Source: Sweltsa coloradensis (lineage: Eukaryota; Arthropoda; Insecta; Plecoptera; Chloroperlidae). Taken from it: a stretch of DNA of 64,000 nucleotides. Positions within the stretch are counted from its first letter, which is position 1. Each line of letters starts with the position of its first letter. The stretch spans positions 434,001-498,000 of the forward strand of contig JAMZAV010000358.1 in the NCBI GenBank assembly GCA_024449915.1. The letters are read 5' to 3'. Positions 31,171-43,879 of the stretch are shown piece by piece. The translations under genes were made by a program, and so were the position numbers. The notes beneath the pieces are model-generated. The model was not told the DNA's origin. It saw only the letters and a program-made list of their open reading frames with translations, and did no database searches.

Positions 31171-31460
31171 CTAAAACTATACGCCCGATATCGCCGGCGT
31201 CTGCGAGTTCACTAGAAAAATGATCGGCTCGAGTTTTTGTGGACGGCTCCGTTCGCTCCCCACTTGCACACGATTCGGAGACGGCGGCCAGACCTCATGC
31301 TTGATGCCGGCTCGAGTGCTAGACTCGCTCCCGGTTCGGCGAGTGGCGAGACAGAGGGCGACGTTGCCAGACGCGGCGCGGGGTGTCACGTGGTCCGTCG
31401 GTGCATGGGAACCCAAACACAGACGGCGGCGGCGAGCACTCTTTAGATCAATAGCCCTCA
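31080..31460 (-). promoter_or_regulatory. CpG-rich promoter-like block
   Basis: This stretch is clearly richer in CG dinucleotides than its AT-rich surroundings (GCGAGGCGGCGCG, GTCGACGCAAG, CGGCGGCGAGC). A TCAGT word, similar to the arthropod initiator, lies on the minus strand at 31136-31132. The neighbouring minus-strand donor GTGAGT makes a leftward-transcribed gene likely. Exact start sites are not determinable. Confidence 0.45.
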
Positions 31461-31644
31461 CATATCATCAGTCTGTCTGGCACGCAGCGAGGTGCGTGCG
31501 TGCGTGCCTGCCTGCCTGCCTGCTGATTTATTGCACGGAATATAGGTCGACGAGGCTCGAACCCACACACAGCTCTGCACTGCACAGAATAGGACTAAGG
31601 AGAGGACCCACCACTAAGCTGGGGGGGAGGCGAGCGCCATACAT

Positions 31645-31835
31645 TTGACGGGGGGAGGGGCGTAGGACCCTGCACTAACAAGGGGGAGCATCCTGCACTA
31701 ACGGAGGGGAGGGGGGCTAGGACCCTGCACTAACTAGGGGAGCAACCTGCACTAACGGGGGGGAGGGGGGCTAGGACCCTGCACTAACTAGGGGAGCAAC
31801 CTGCACTAACGGGGGAGGAGGGGCTAGGTCCCTTT
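31645..31835 (+). repeat. G-rich minisatellite, about 54-bp unit
   Basis: Three to four units of CTAGGACCCTGCACTAACTA plus GGGGAGCAACCTGCACTAAC plus a GGGGGGAGGGGGG spacer of variable length. The G runs could form G-quadruplexes. Confidence 0.85.
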
Positions 31836-32038
31836 TCTGTCAGGGTGAGTCCCCTTTGTTAGACAGGCAGGTACTATTGAACCTTATTTGTTGTGGTGTG
31901 TGGTCAAAACTTTAAGAAGCGTAGTCAACCCCCAAGGGGGTCTGGGGCGTAGCCCCAGCTGCCGGAGGCCCACTTTCCGAAGGCGAGATTTTTTGAAAAT
32001 CTAGATGGCGAGGAGTAAAAACGCGTCTCTGACGATTA

Positions 32039-32380
32039 TTGGATGAGCGAAGCAAAGACTTCAATTTCACTGACCCCCGAAAACAATTGCTGGGGTGTTT
32101 TTTTGTCTGTTTTTTTTTGTTTTTTGCCTGTTTGTTCGCTCTCTACCGGGCAAACGGCATATGCGATCTTGATGAAAATTTGAGGGGACCTTCGAAATCT
32201 CTGAACTTAGACCTGCCACGTTTTTGGGTACAATCGAAGAAATATTTCTCATGAATATCGTACTTTTACCATTTTTTTGATTTGTAATGTGATATTTTCG
32301 TGACATTTGGGCCGATTCTGACCAAACGGGTGGGGCTTCAACGTTCATATTGTACATGGACATTAAGGTTATGGTGATGG
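32039..32380 (-). repeat. Repeat family C (relative of the foldback arms)
   Basis: Contains GGATGAGCGAAGCAAAGACT, a T-rich run, ACCGGGCAAACGGCATATGC, then CCTTCGAAATCTCTGAACTT and GACCTGCCACGTTTTTGGGT. The same order recurs, reversed, at 62.3-62.72 and 62.73-63.02 kb. It shares the CGAAATCTCTGAACTTAGA core with the foldback arms at 47-51 kb. Confidence 0.7.
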
Positions 32381-33557
32381 TACATTTGAAAGAAAAAGTT
32401 AGACAGAATTCATAGAAATAAAGGTTTTGATATAAGTTTTTTGAGGTGTGTAATAATTAGCAAGTAACTATAGAAACTTGACAACAATCACCGACAATGC
32501 GTACAAAAAGCAATTCTTTAGGCCTCCAGATATTTTACATAAAAAAAATCGTCATTTAGGAAAAATGATTTTGCAATGGAACTTGAAAAAGTAAAGAGAT
32601 CCCACGCATACTAAAAACTTAAAAAAGCTCATCCATCAACGCGACTAAAAAAGCGTTCGCGAAGCTGCCTAGTAAAGATGAACGATTCCGGACGTGGTAA
32701 TTACCATGGAATGCCTTTTTTATTTGGATCTGAATGTTTAAAAAATAAAAATACTATATCATACCTACTCTACAAAAATAATGATGGAGGTGATATATTG
32801 TAACAAGTCATTTACATATTATATTTTTTTAAAGTGTTAGGAATTCCGAATTTTCGTCGTTTTCATTATATAGCGAAAATCGTAAGTATACTCAGTAGGT
32901 ACTTACCTACCAACGTAAGAATCGTACTTGTATAGTATAATTAATTATCGCGATCGCGCCATTCAAACAATTAAGCAATCTCAAATATCATATTTCAATA
33001 ACCATTGAGCTAGTTGGTTATTCTACCTCTTTTGGTGGGGGTATCAACTTGAAGAGTGGGGGACTCAATTCCTCCGTCCCCCCCCCCCCCTTCCTACGCG
33101 CGCCTGTAGGACCCTTAATTCTTGTAGGGGCCGGGCCGAGGATAATGTGAAGGGACTTACTTACTAGTTGTAGATCTATACATATCGTGGTATTCAGATT
33201 AGGATTAGGGAACGCCTTGGAATAGTTTATAGAAAGAAGAAAAGTTTTTGTGATTTTGTGTTTTTGTGAATTGGACACCATAAAAACGACTCACTCGAAG
33301 ACGAAAGAGAGAAGAGATTTTGAACTACCGCGGAACAGGCAATTGACAGGCAATACCAAAAAACTATTAATAATTATTATTTATAAAACTATATAATCTA
33401 CACGTTATTGGTCAAGACAACGATGCGCTGTGCTCTCTGAATGCACTCTTGGGTTATCCACTGTGCAGACTGCAGAGTGAACGTTAAAATCTTAAAAGTC
33501 TATTTTAATTATGATTAATTTTGTCTTCTGTATTAACCAATGCCGTGCATAGTAATC
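32381..33557. other. No recognisable gene
   Basis: AT-rich with a C run near 33076-33090. No exon or definable element is seen. Confidence 0.4.
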
Positions 33558-34152
33558 TTCCAGAGCACTCTTACCGATATTTTGAAAGTCAACGGAAATT
33601 GGCTAAAAGTTGGTTGGATGAAAGATAAACTTGAAAAAAAAGGGAAAAAAATAACTTTTTTTTTTGGACGGGACAAAAGCTCTATTTTGGCCGTGTATTC
33701 AATTTTGAAATTTAATTTTGAGCTATGATTTTTTTTATTGCTTCAACACACCTTTGTCTCTGGACTGAGGATAAGGGAAAATAATTTTCTGAAATAATGT
33801 TTGATGTACGATTTTTTTTGTCACATGGTACAAAAAAGAGTTTTGAACCAGAACACGAAAAAAATCGTTCTTCAAAAGTTATTTGATAAAATTAGTTTCC
33901 CTTGTACTCAATCCAGAGACAAAGGTGTGTTGAAGCAATAAAAAAAAATCATAGCTAACAATTAAATATTGCATTTTTAACATTCATTTCCGTAATGACC
34001 CAAAATTTGCATATTTTGGCCAAAATAGAGCTTTTGCCCAGTCCAAAAAAAAGTTATTTTTTTTTCCTTTTTTATTCAAGTTCATCTTTCATCCAACCAA
34101 CTTTTAGCCATTTTCCGTTGACTTTCAAAATATCGGTAAGAGTGCTCTGGAA
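33558..34152. repeat. 595-bp imperfect palindrome
   Basis: The left end TTCCAGAGCACTCTTACCGA returns as its complement at the right end (...TCGGTAAGAGTGCTCTGGAA, to 34152). Inner matching blocks include AAGTCAACGG / CCGTTGACTT, AAAGTTGGTTGGATGAAAGA / its complement and CACACCTTTGTCTCTGGA / its complement. The arms meet near 33830-33870. No transposase is present. A transcript would fold into a hairpin of about 280 bp. Confidence 0.85.
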
Positions 34153-34724
34153 TAGCCCGCGTCTCTCTACAGTTTATCCTTCTACACGAAGGCCTAAGCA
34201 GGATAGAGGTAAACCGCACAGGCACGGTGTCTTCGTTGGTTGATTCCCTCTTATATCTTGCTTTGACTATAATGCTGTGGAGAAAACATGATAGTAAAAC
34301 TTACGACAATCTGATACAAGTCTGTGTACTTGACGTACCTGTCACCAGGCGCCGATAATCCCTGCAGTCGTACCAACGTGCCAGAGTCTGACGTAACAAT
34401 AGCAGCCATACGAACGAGATTGGTTATTTATACGCGGCTTGGCAATTACCTGTTGCCCCAATGAAGATACAACCCCCTCTTTCATGTGTAGCCTATCACA
34501 ACCACGGTAATTGCGACCTAATTGCTCCGAGGGTGCAATTATAATTTATTTATGTACGATGGTACTGGTGGTGAGCGACGCACATATTTTAACCCCCCTC
34601 CCCCACAACCCCTTCACTACCCCCCTCCATTACACAGGAGACAAGGTCTTGAAACATAATGTTTGTCTGATCACTTGGTCTAAAAATGTCTAGAATTTAA
34701 ACCAACTCTTTAACGCAACACGAC

Positions 34725-34758
<34 letters not shown>

Positions 34759-37104
34759 CTCATCGGAATTTTCCGTGAAATATATTGTAAATACTCACCT
34801 CTATAATGGTCATAAATTGCTGTTTGCTGGGGGTGCCTGATTATGGAAACGCGGAGTCGTGGATTTCTCCAGACTGTTTGAATACCCAAGGGATGTTTAA
34901 GAGGACATAATCTCTGAGGAAAACCTTGGAAAAATCTTATGGGTCGGTCTCGACGGTATTTGAACCCAAGGCCTCTCGAATCAGAGCCCTGGACGTCCAT
35001 CGCTGATGACTGGTCCGTATTGCTGGTGGCGGGCGAGCGTTCTCATCCCGCAACGTGCGTTATGTAAGGTGCTACGCGTGGGCGCCATGTTGCGAGGAGA
35101 AAGGGCGGGAACTTGAATTCGTTCCTCACCTTGAACCTCGGAGCAAGGAAGGTCGACCAGTACCCCACTTCTTGCACCGTCGCAACGTACGCCCGGCGAC
35201 CGGAACACCGTGATGTGTGTAAACAAGTCTTTGTTTTGTGGAGGTGTTGTTGTTGTTGATGCGTGGGCCAGCATGTTCACGAGGGACCGGGTTCGAATAC
35301 CGTCACGACTGGCAATACTCACTCAAGTTTTTTCCAAGGGATTCAAGATTTTGATTCAAGGGGGGTGGGGGGAGAGAATTGAATATCTGTGTTCAAATTT
35401 AAAAATTTGTAGAACTGCCCATAAAACTGTCATTTCGGGAAAAGTACGTATCCTGGTACAATGGGGGTTGAGGGGATGCCCCCCAGCTAGTGCGGGTCTG
35501 GGGCGCATAGCCCCAGAAAATGTTTGATTTTAAACATTGCAAATAATAACCTTTTATTTGTTTTAAGAGTCCTTTTCACCGATAATTTGTAAAATTGTGA
35601 AGTTCCACATACTGTCAGTCTCAGTTCAACCTGATCTCTACCCCCCCCCCCCGTCGTTACGCCCCTATTTTTAACAGCTCTTGGGACATCCCTTCACAAT
35701 AATTGTCCTACCCGCAACATACCTATAGTTCACCTGCAGAGGGGATAACATTGCACCCCAAAACGGGTTTAATTCGCACGGTATAAATTAAAATTTTTGT
35801 TCACGTTAGCGTGAACAAACAAATGGGTGTAACTTATGTGTTTTGTTATGAGTGGCATGGTGGTGAGCGATGTGATCGCTTGCGGAGGAGTGAACGCAGC
35901 ACGGGCTGGTCACGTGGCTCTGACGCTGACCAGTGACCACATCTTCTCGCGTTTTGGCCACAGACCCCTTGGAGGCCCCTGGTGTTACTTGCCCCCCCTT
36001 ACGAAAAATTCTGCGGACGCCCATGCCTGCATCCATCAATGTTGTCTGGTGTGTGTGTGGGGGGGGGGGGGATTCCATGCACCAAACTACTGGGGCTGGG
36101 CCCCGGATCTGTCCAAGTCGGCTAGCCATGCCTATTGCCTAACGCTTCACCTATAACCACAAGAGAGGGGAAACAGATTTAGATTCTACTAGAAAGACTA
36201 TATTCTATCAAAACAAACGTTGACACAAAGTTCAGTTTTTGAGGGTGAACTCAGCTCAGCTAACTTCTCCAAGAATGACCCGTCCCCCAGTGGCGTACAC
36301 AAGAATATTTTATTTGTGGGGGTAGCCAAGAGTAATTACTAATGACTAAAGGTGCTCCACAAACGATGCAGGGGGGGGGGCACAATAGCGCCACATGCAA
36401 CTTAAAAAAAGCGTAGGGCCTATTGTGTATTTAATGTGTTTAAAAAGAATGTGTTTATCTGTTGCGTTAGCCTGGAAACCCTGCCTCCCCCTCTCTCCCA
36501 TGCGCTTGGGTCTGGCTTTTGATCAACTAGGTTGCAACATTTTGAGGAGGAAAATTATTGTTTTTGTGCATGTGAAAATAATTTCCACGACCTGTGAGCA
36601 ACATTGCGTATAATTCCGTTTTAAAGAGAGCCCTGTTGGTATTTCCATAATAGCATAATAAAACATAAAATTAGCATAGCCGTCACAATGAAAAACCATG
36701 CCATTACGGTAATGTCGCAGTGGCGTGTACATGTATGTTTTAGTTATAATGAGTGCGGGGCCGTCCCCAGGCCATACACGCCGGGTGGATGTCGACAGCA
36801 TTAGGAAACACAACATGGAAGAAAATAATAAACTTTATTGTAGGCTCTTTACATTTTAGAATCAAGTAAACAACTGTTGTTTTTGCAGGAACAATTCTAT
36901 CAAATAAATTAAACTTGTTTAAATAAATCTGTAGTCTAATTACGTTGGCCTGCAACTGCACAGGAACCCTATAGTTTAAAATGTCCTCATTGAACGAACT
37001 TGTGTGTGGTTCATTGGTTTCGCACATTTTCCCACAGAAAACCTGCAAACAGTGACACAAACAATGGCCCTGTTCAAACGTATGTAAGTTATGTATGTAA
37101 TGAT
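34153..37104. other. Gene-poor stretch with SINE pieces and simple repeats
   Basis: Contains a (CT)n run at 34731-34759, a family A SINE head on the minus strand at 34855-34990, a SINE tail at about 35676-35732 (GGGACATCCCTTCACAATAA), and C or G runs near 35641-35652, 36058-36071 and 36370-36379. No coding exon is supported. Confidence 0.45.
34855..34990 (-). repeat. SINE (family A) fragment
   Basis: The minus strand shows CTTGGGTTCAAATACCG (degenerate B box) preceding CAAGGTTTTCCTCAGAGA and TAAACATCCCTTGGG, the usual order of family A segments. Confidence 0.6.
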
Positions 37105-37450
37105 GTAAGCCCGGGGTAGAATTGGCCCAGAGCATGGCTCTGCTAATCGTACGAGGCGATTCAAGAGAAAAAGTCCACCTCTCCAACATCAGCTAGTAAG
37201 AGGGGAATAGGTATATTACCCCGAAACTAGAGGCGAGCTCTGGCAATCGTCGTCTGGGACATCTCCCCTTTCCCTTGACGACCTTCCGGCGACGATGAAC
37301 AGACACAACGAACGATGACAAAGACGATGACGACCGTGACGTGAGAAACCCCCTTCCTACCCTTACGCGTGGCTGGTTCTGACCATACCCCCCATATCCC
37401 CTAGGCTAGAGTGGTGCATTATGACCAACGGTTGACGCGTCCTTAATCAA
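37105..37450 (+). repeat. Dispersed repeat family B, extended copy
   Basis: Starts GGGTAGAATTGGCCCAGAGC, continues with CATGGCTCTGCTAATCGTA and AGGCGATTCAAGAGAAAA, then the AACATCAGCTAGTAAGAGG and GAAACTAGAGGCGAGCTCTG blocks, and ends GTTGACGCGTCCTTAATCAAA. It matches 52375-52745 along its length. In both copies the minus strand keeps an open frame reading FSLESPxTISRAMLWANSTP, which may be a relic of a coding element. Confidence 0.8.
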
Positions 37451-39969
37451 ATAAACAAAAACATGTAAGTTGTGAAGATGTTACGGGATGTCGAAGGTCT
37501 TATACCAGCACTCGCCGTTAGATTGAGGAAAGCATGCCCGGGACATTGCTTGCTGGGACCATCACATGCACACCCGGGACGTCAGATTGCTTGGGTCCAC
37601 ACGTCAGATCGCAAGGTCCATGGTACCTGCAAACAGTGACACTAACAATGACCTTGTTTAGGTACTATGTAAGTTGTGAAGATTTTAGGGAATGTTGCTT
37701 GGGTCCCATGCACACTCGGGACTATGTTTGCTGGGACCACACGTCCGATCGCAAGGTCCCCGGGCCGGATCGGCGGATCCCACACAATAGTACACATACC
37801 AAGCTTGTAGAAATCAGCCAAACCTCCACTCAAGGAATGAGATCTAAAGGGCCAGCTCATCTACCCTTCCACAGTGACGTTCAATTCTAAACGTACAGGT
37901 CCCATAACAGATCCTCGAAAGCTTGGTAAAATAGAACTACGATGAAACTTAACGTAGATTTATAGTTTAGGTTTTTGTAATAATTTATTAAGAATTATTA
38001 ACAGGTGCATGTCATGGTTACTTACTATGCCTCGTGTTAGATTATTTTAAGCTTTACTGGGGAATCTTCCAACAATCAACTTTTACAACAGAGACTATTT
38101 CCATAACCTTGGTCCAATGTTAAAATCGCACATTGAGCCACCGTCACGTGAATCAAGGCACGTATTAGGTTAGATGTAGATAGCGTGAGCAGTATAACAT
38201 CTAAAGTGATTTGGCATGTTTCAGCATTTCACCAGAAGGAATAGTTGCTGGCCTAAACATGGTTAGATCGTAAAGTCCCCCGGGCTGATCGGTTTTCCAC
38301 ACAATATCAGTTACATAGCTGTAACACCCGCACCACCACACTTGCGCCTGGAGTCAAGGTGTACAGTGAGCGCAGCCGCGCTGATAGGCTGTCTCTAAAC
38401 GGGCACCTATAACTTCATCGCGCCATCCATCACTTGCATCGCACCCGTTAACATGAGCGCGCACTGTTCAACATGAAAGTTCTTATGAAGCGTGACACAT
38501 GGATGTGATATACAACTTATGGTTTCGTCCATCGAACAGAATACTGCGAGTGTAATTCGCCCCGAGTCATAAACAATGAGCCTTATGCAATGTCCCCACC
38601 CTGTGACCCTGAGTGTGTGTCCCCTGTGTCCCTGGGCACGGGGGTCAGTGCTGGGGCTCGAACCCACGGACCTCGAGCTGTGGACCAGTCGCACCTGATT
38701 AACCTGAGCTGACGAGCGCGTCTGCATGTTTAGCACGGGCGATCTAGACGTTTATCAATGAGTGGTTGGTCAAACTAACCCATGCAGACGACATTGTGTA
38801 CGCTACTTTAGAGGAAACACCCACGCTAAAACTATATTTAGCAACTTATCGATTGTTATCGGCCTAGTTGACATCACAGGTAGTTTTGTTGAGCGGGTAG
38901 GGACCCGGCCAACCAGCATGTGATTCTACTTACTGCAATTGACTGACCACCGATGTGTAATGATGATTGCTTCCCTGTAAGACGTCACGCGCTCATGCAA
39001 ACCTCAACTTCCACGAAACAAAGCTAAACACAAAACCGTAACCTGCAGTTTCTTATTACACTGCACATTATTCCCCGCCCGTCGGGAGACTAGTGCATAG
39101 GGTAATTGATAATAAATTAATAATGTAGACGAGAGTGTCGTAAAAACTGGATGTTGAGGTAGAAGGGGAACATGATGAGAGATGGATGAGAGCAACGAAC
39201 ATGTCACTCGGAGGTCCAGGTGTCCCTCCTAGTCCTAGAGATGGGAATTTCGGGCCGGTTCGGGCCAAGTTCGGGCTCTCGGACCGCGATATGCCTTAAT
39301 ACACATTCTGTTGTCCAAAATGACACGGCAAAGCCTCCGACGAGACTAAAAATCCTCATGATTTGTATAGTCTTTGGCAGATCCAGGCTTCTGGACGGAC
39401 TTTCGGGCCGTTCGGACATTCGGGCCGGGCCAGGATCATCAACTTTCGGGCCGGGCCTCGGGTCGGGTCGGGTTGGACCGGGCCACCGCCGTTTTTTTTT
39501 AAATCCCATATCACTTCACTTCTTAGCGTCTACCTCATGAGTAATCGCGCGACGCTATAGGCACGACACGAACTATGAACATGCACGGATGTGGGAGTGC
39601 AATTGTCTCCTTGGTTGGTGGAGGTGCCGGGTTGGAAAGCCAAGTTGCCCTGATCCGAGCGTCATCCCATGTGTGAAACGTGACACGCGCATAGACGGAC
39701 AGACTGAACATAACCTTCCCGTACGTGCAGTGATAGTCGTCAACGTGCAGCCGTGCACTCGCATGGGACAAGCGGGCGTTATTCTTCCTGATCAATAATG
39801 TATTAAGTGCGACAAATGTTGTATTATTAGCATCGGGTGTGATCGATTAAGTAGAAATAAGTGGGTTAAGTTAAGAAGAGTGTTGGGCACCGCACGTGTC
39901 TTGTGGGAAGAGAGATCTTGGACTGAGCGGATTGGACTGAATGGGGTGGAAACTACTAACGAGAGCGTA
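37451..39969. other. No recognisable gene; degenerate repeats
   Basis: Includes duplicated CACACCCGGGAC/CACACTCGGGAC and GATCGCAAGGTCC words (37.5-37.8 kb), a tRNA-like B-box sequence on the minus strand near 38650-38720 (GGTTCGAGCCCC region), and a GGGCCGG-rich patch at 39240-39480. No exon is supported. Confidence 0.4.
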
Positions 39970-40216
39970 CACTAACTCACACTCTCACTCGCACTCACAC
40001 TCACACTCGCACTCACACTCACACTCACACTCACACTCACACTCACACTCACACTCACACTCACACTCACACTCACACTCACACTCACACTCACACTCAC
40101 ACTCACACTCACAGCCACACTCGCACTCACACTCACACTCACAGCCACACTCGCACTCACAGCCACACTCACACTCACACTCACACTCGCACTCGCACTC
40201 ACACTCACAGCCACCC
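39970..40216 (+). repeat. (ACACTC)n microsatellite with GC variants
   Basis: About 40 hexamers, mostly CACACT, with ordered CGCACT and CAGCCA variants in the right half. Overlapping SHSHSH / SVSVSV / ECECEC ORFs are artefacts of the period. Confidence 0.95.
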
Positions 40217-40419
40217 TCGCACCTGATGCGCGCCCCACCCCTCACTGCTCGTCACCCGTGAAGGGATCTATAGGACTTTGGCTGGCCAGGTTGTGGGGCC
40301 AACAAACTCCCTCCTGCCGCGCGTGTGTGACCCTAGTGACGCGGGTAAAACTAGCAGAATATTTTGCATTATGAGGAAATTCATATTTTGTAGATATATT
40401 CCCCCCCCCCCCCCCCCGG

Positions 40420-40720
<301 letters not shown>

Positions 40721-41356
40721 AGACTGAAGAACTTTTTTCGTTTGTATCAGTGTCCTCTGTCTCTGTTCCTAACTCTACAACGCATTACATGAAAACTCAT
40801 ATGGTGCAGCACACAATAAATATAACCATATATTTTCTACTTTCAAGACTCATTGCAAATCGAACTGAAAAAGCTATAAAAGTGCAATTTTGATGAATTT
40901 TTTTTTGCATAATTTTACTTTTACAGCAAAGATATCACGCCTCAGAGTCTATGAAGCTCGTTTAAAATACGAAAAATTATCATAAAGCACAATGTCATTA
41001 TCATGAAAACCAATAATTGCCAAGGTCGACATATTATGTAAAGTAAGGATTCCTCTCAAAGATTTAGCAAGAAGGTGGTTAGAGAGTTCGAAGGTTCTCT
41101 GAAAATTGCAAGAATTCAATAATAATTCGTGTCCGATGGTGCGTTTATGTTCGTGCCCTGTGCGAGAGTGTCCGACCACAAGGCCAACGTTGAAGCCAAG
41201 AGTCTTGAGCTCACAGCGTCCTACTCTGTGGACGTGCATATTATGGGCTGATTGACGGCTTCTTAATTAACATGCAGCTCGACAAAAAACTCGTTTTATT
41301 AAAATCAACTTTGGCGATGTAATGTCCATCCATAGTGGCGGCGATGCGAAGGTTAG

Positions 41357-41358
<2 letters not shown>
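40721..41358. other. No recognisable gene
   Basis: AT-rich to mixed sequence. Minus-strand ORFs at 40949-41239 and 41241-41624 show no domain and partly overlap the GA microsatellite. Confidence 0.4.

Positions 41359-41397
<39 letters not shown>
41359..41397 (+). repeat. (GA)n microsatellite
   Basis: Nineteen or so GA units; similar CT runs occur at 34731-34759 and 43171-43204. Confidence 0.95.
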
Positions 41398-41400
<3 letters not shown>

Positions 41401-41484
41401 ATAGAAATACTTTTCGTGGAAGTGCCCGCTGTAAGGTGCACATCAGAATCAGATACACCCTGCGTGACCGTCTTCATGTAAATA

Positions 41485-41605
41485 GAGAGTAGGGTGTAGG
41501 CGAAGGGAAGGTCCACGGGCTGTTTTAGAGGACCAAGTCCACAGTGAAGGAAAACCTTGAGAAAGCATCGTTCAGGGGATCGACCGTGACCCGTCGAACA
41601 AGAGT
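41485..41605 (-). repeat. SINE (family A) fragment
   Basis: The minus strand contains TTTCTCAAGGTTTTCCTTCA and GGACTTGGTCCTCTAAAACA, matching the body of family A; the B-box part is degraded near 41585. Confidence 0.55.
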
Positions 41606-41734
41606 TTCCCGCGTTGCTCGTCACGATCCTCTACCGGTGCAGAGAGCGAACCTCCTGGAGAATTCTCGTCTCCTAGCTGCAGGTGACGCAGGGGTGGATC
41701 CAGGACCTCTGTAAGGGGTAGTGGTCGAAGTGGC

Positions 41735-42060
41735 GTAACTGAAGGGGGCGAGGCCCCCCAGCCCCAGCTCAGGTCATAATGCGCCACTCTAGCCTACCCT
41801 CTAGGGTGGATATGGGGACGAAAGTCCTATGCTTGCTGGTCGGAACCAGGCTCACCAGCCACGGGTAGGGGAAGGAAAGATAGTGTTCTCACGTCGCGGT
41901 CGTTATCGTATTCGTCATCGTTCGTGGTGTCATTGTCGTCGTCGTAGTCGTCGTCGGTCGAGGGGGAGGTGTCCCCGACGACGACTGCCAGAGCTCACTT
42001 CTAGTTTCAGGGAGTACTCCCCTAATTGCTAGCTCATGTTTGCGAGATGGACTTGTTCTC
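41735..42060 (-). repeat. Dispersed repeat family B, inverted copy
   Basis: The reverse complement reads AACATGAGCTAGCAATTAGG, GGAGTACTCCCTGAAACTAG, GAGCTCTGGCAGTCGTCGTC and ends GCTAGAGTGGCGCATTATGA, as in the other copies. Confidence 0.75.
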
Positions 42061-43167
42061 TTAAAATATTCTGAGAAGTGGTCCAGACTTTGGATCAAAC
42101 ACACACTCCAGCTTTAGGCACCAATACATTTCAATCAACTTGCCAATCCTTAGTATTTCAATTTATGATAGAAATAGAATTGTTGCTCGCATGTGAATTT
42201 AAAGGTTAGGTAGTTGTAAACTTGTGATGTTTGAAGATTAGTCGAGTTTGTTAATTATTTTAGTAAATTCACAACGCAGTTTTGGTGTATCCCTCGCTCG
42301 TCTCATCTCCCGAAGACGCACGAGCTCTCGCGAGCAGCTGATGTATGTCTGGCTGTAGCTCGTCGTTCCCACCCCCGACTTGTGGGGGTGGGTTGGGGTG
42401 ACCCGTCTCCGGGCCCGCTCGTCGGGAACTTTAATTAATCAACCCCTTTGACATATTTCCCGGGCACGCTGCGCCACATAGAAAACCGCCGGCGACTGGA
42501 GGGAAAAAACCGTCGTTCCCTTCAATTATCTATCTGTACCCTTGATGGCGATTAGCCACGAGTAGGTGGTGGGCGGACAGGGCTGTACAAATACGTGTTC
42601 TATGTATGTGGGGTGGTGTTTGATGCAAGGGTTCGATTGTACTAATAAAACGTAGCAGGTCTAAGTTTAGAGTTTTCGAAGGATGTCTGAAACTGGAGGA
42701 TTGATTAAACACGGAGTCATAAACAGACCAAAATAAACGTCTTTTCTCAGGGTAGCCAACTAAAAGTTTTTCTCTTCCACCAACAATCATCGAAACGTCT
42801 TCCCGCGGGAACGATACTGGACTCCCACTATTTCGCTAGGTAGCGATAGAGGTAGCTCTGGCGAGACGCTGTTTGATCACATCCACAGGAAATCGTCCAG
42901 GTATTCCTCAGTCACATGCGAAGCGTGGGGTTTCACAGCGACGGGATAGTTTAGGTCTCAGTCACACCAGGCGAACTGATGTCTAACTTAGATATTCCTA
43001 CGGGAAAAAATATAAAATTTAGTACCGTACTCGACAGAGCAAGGACACTATGCCTTGAGAAGTGAGTACAAGATTTACATTATGACAACAACAATGTGGG
43101 ATTTCCATTTCCTAGCAGGCATGTTGTCTGTGTGTCCATAGACAGGGTGGGTGGCAGAGCCTCTGCA

Positions 43168-43170
<3 letters not shown>
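42061..43170. other. Mixed stretch with a GC-rich patch
   Basis: A CpG-rich patch at 42295-42520 contains CCCACCCCCG-acttgt-GGGGGTGGG (near 42370-42394), a strong hairpin and G-rich strand. A possible family C relic is at 42640-42720 (AAACGTAGCAGGTCTAAGTT, then TTTCGAAGGATG). No exon is supported. Confidence 0.45.
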
Positions 43171-43204
<34 letters not shown>

Positions 43205-43207
<3 letters not shown>

Positions 43208-43470
43208 GCCAGAACCCAGTAGCCGCGATGCTGCGAGCAGAGGACGACGAGCCAACGGCAACACTGCACAGTTTTTGTTTACGTTGGCCACCGAGCCTAG
43301 GAGCGCGCTATCCAAATCCCTCGAGCGAGCGCTGGTCTCGCCGTCGCCGTCGCCGAATACAACTTCACACCGACCGAGGAACAAATCTTATATTATTAAC
43401 CAACCCTTCGCCTCGCGGTGGAATGCAAAGAACTCGCACTCGCAGGAAACCGCGCGGATGCGAGTCCAAA
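43205..43470. promoter_or_regulatory. CpG-rich promoter-like patch
   Basis: CG-dense sequence (AGCCGCGATGCTGCGAGCAG, CTCGCCGTCGCCGTCGCCG) follows a (CT)n run. It resembles the block at 31.1-31.4 kb in composition. No donor, exon or direction can be assigned. Confidence 0.3.
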
Positions 43471-43879
43471 GAGCTCCGAGTTGGGGAAAACTAGTTCAGA
43501 ATTAGACTTGTCGCGCTGCGCGTGTCAGTGTAAAAGTCCCTTCAAGTCCCTTACTGTGCTGTCTGGGTTGAGGTTGAGGCGCGCCACAGCCACACTGAGA
43601 ACACACATTTTATCGAAAAGGAGTTTTAATTTTCCGTCCAATATTTTGTTCCGGACTATACAAAGATTTGAAAACGATTTTTTTCTAATCTTTCAAACAA
43701 TCTCGTTTCAATGTAAATGACTATACATTTTTTTCGTTGCACTGGACCAAAATCGACGCCCAGGTACATTTTTTTAAATGACAATACAGGTGGCGCCCCA
43801 CAGTACGTATCACACGTTCACAACATAATATGGCAGATTATTTCTGGCAACAGTAGATATATTTATTAATATTTTTCTA

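Noticed and set aside
31220..31648. A 142-codon plus-strand ORF
   Set aside because: CpG-rich composition lowers stop frequency; no start context, domain or splice sites fit.
39941..40261. Open frames of SHSHSH, SVSVSV and ECECEC peptides
   Set aside because: They are translations of the hexamer microsatellite in different frames.
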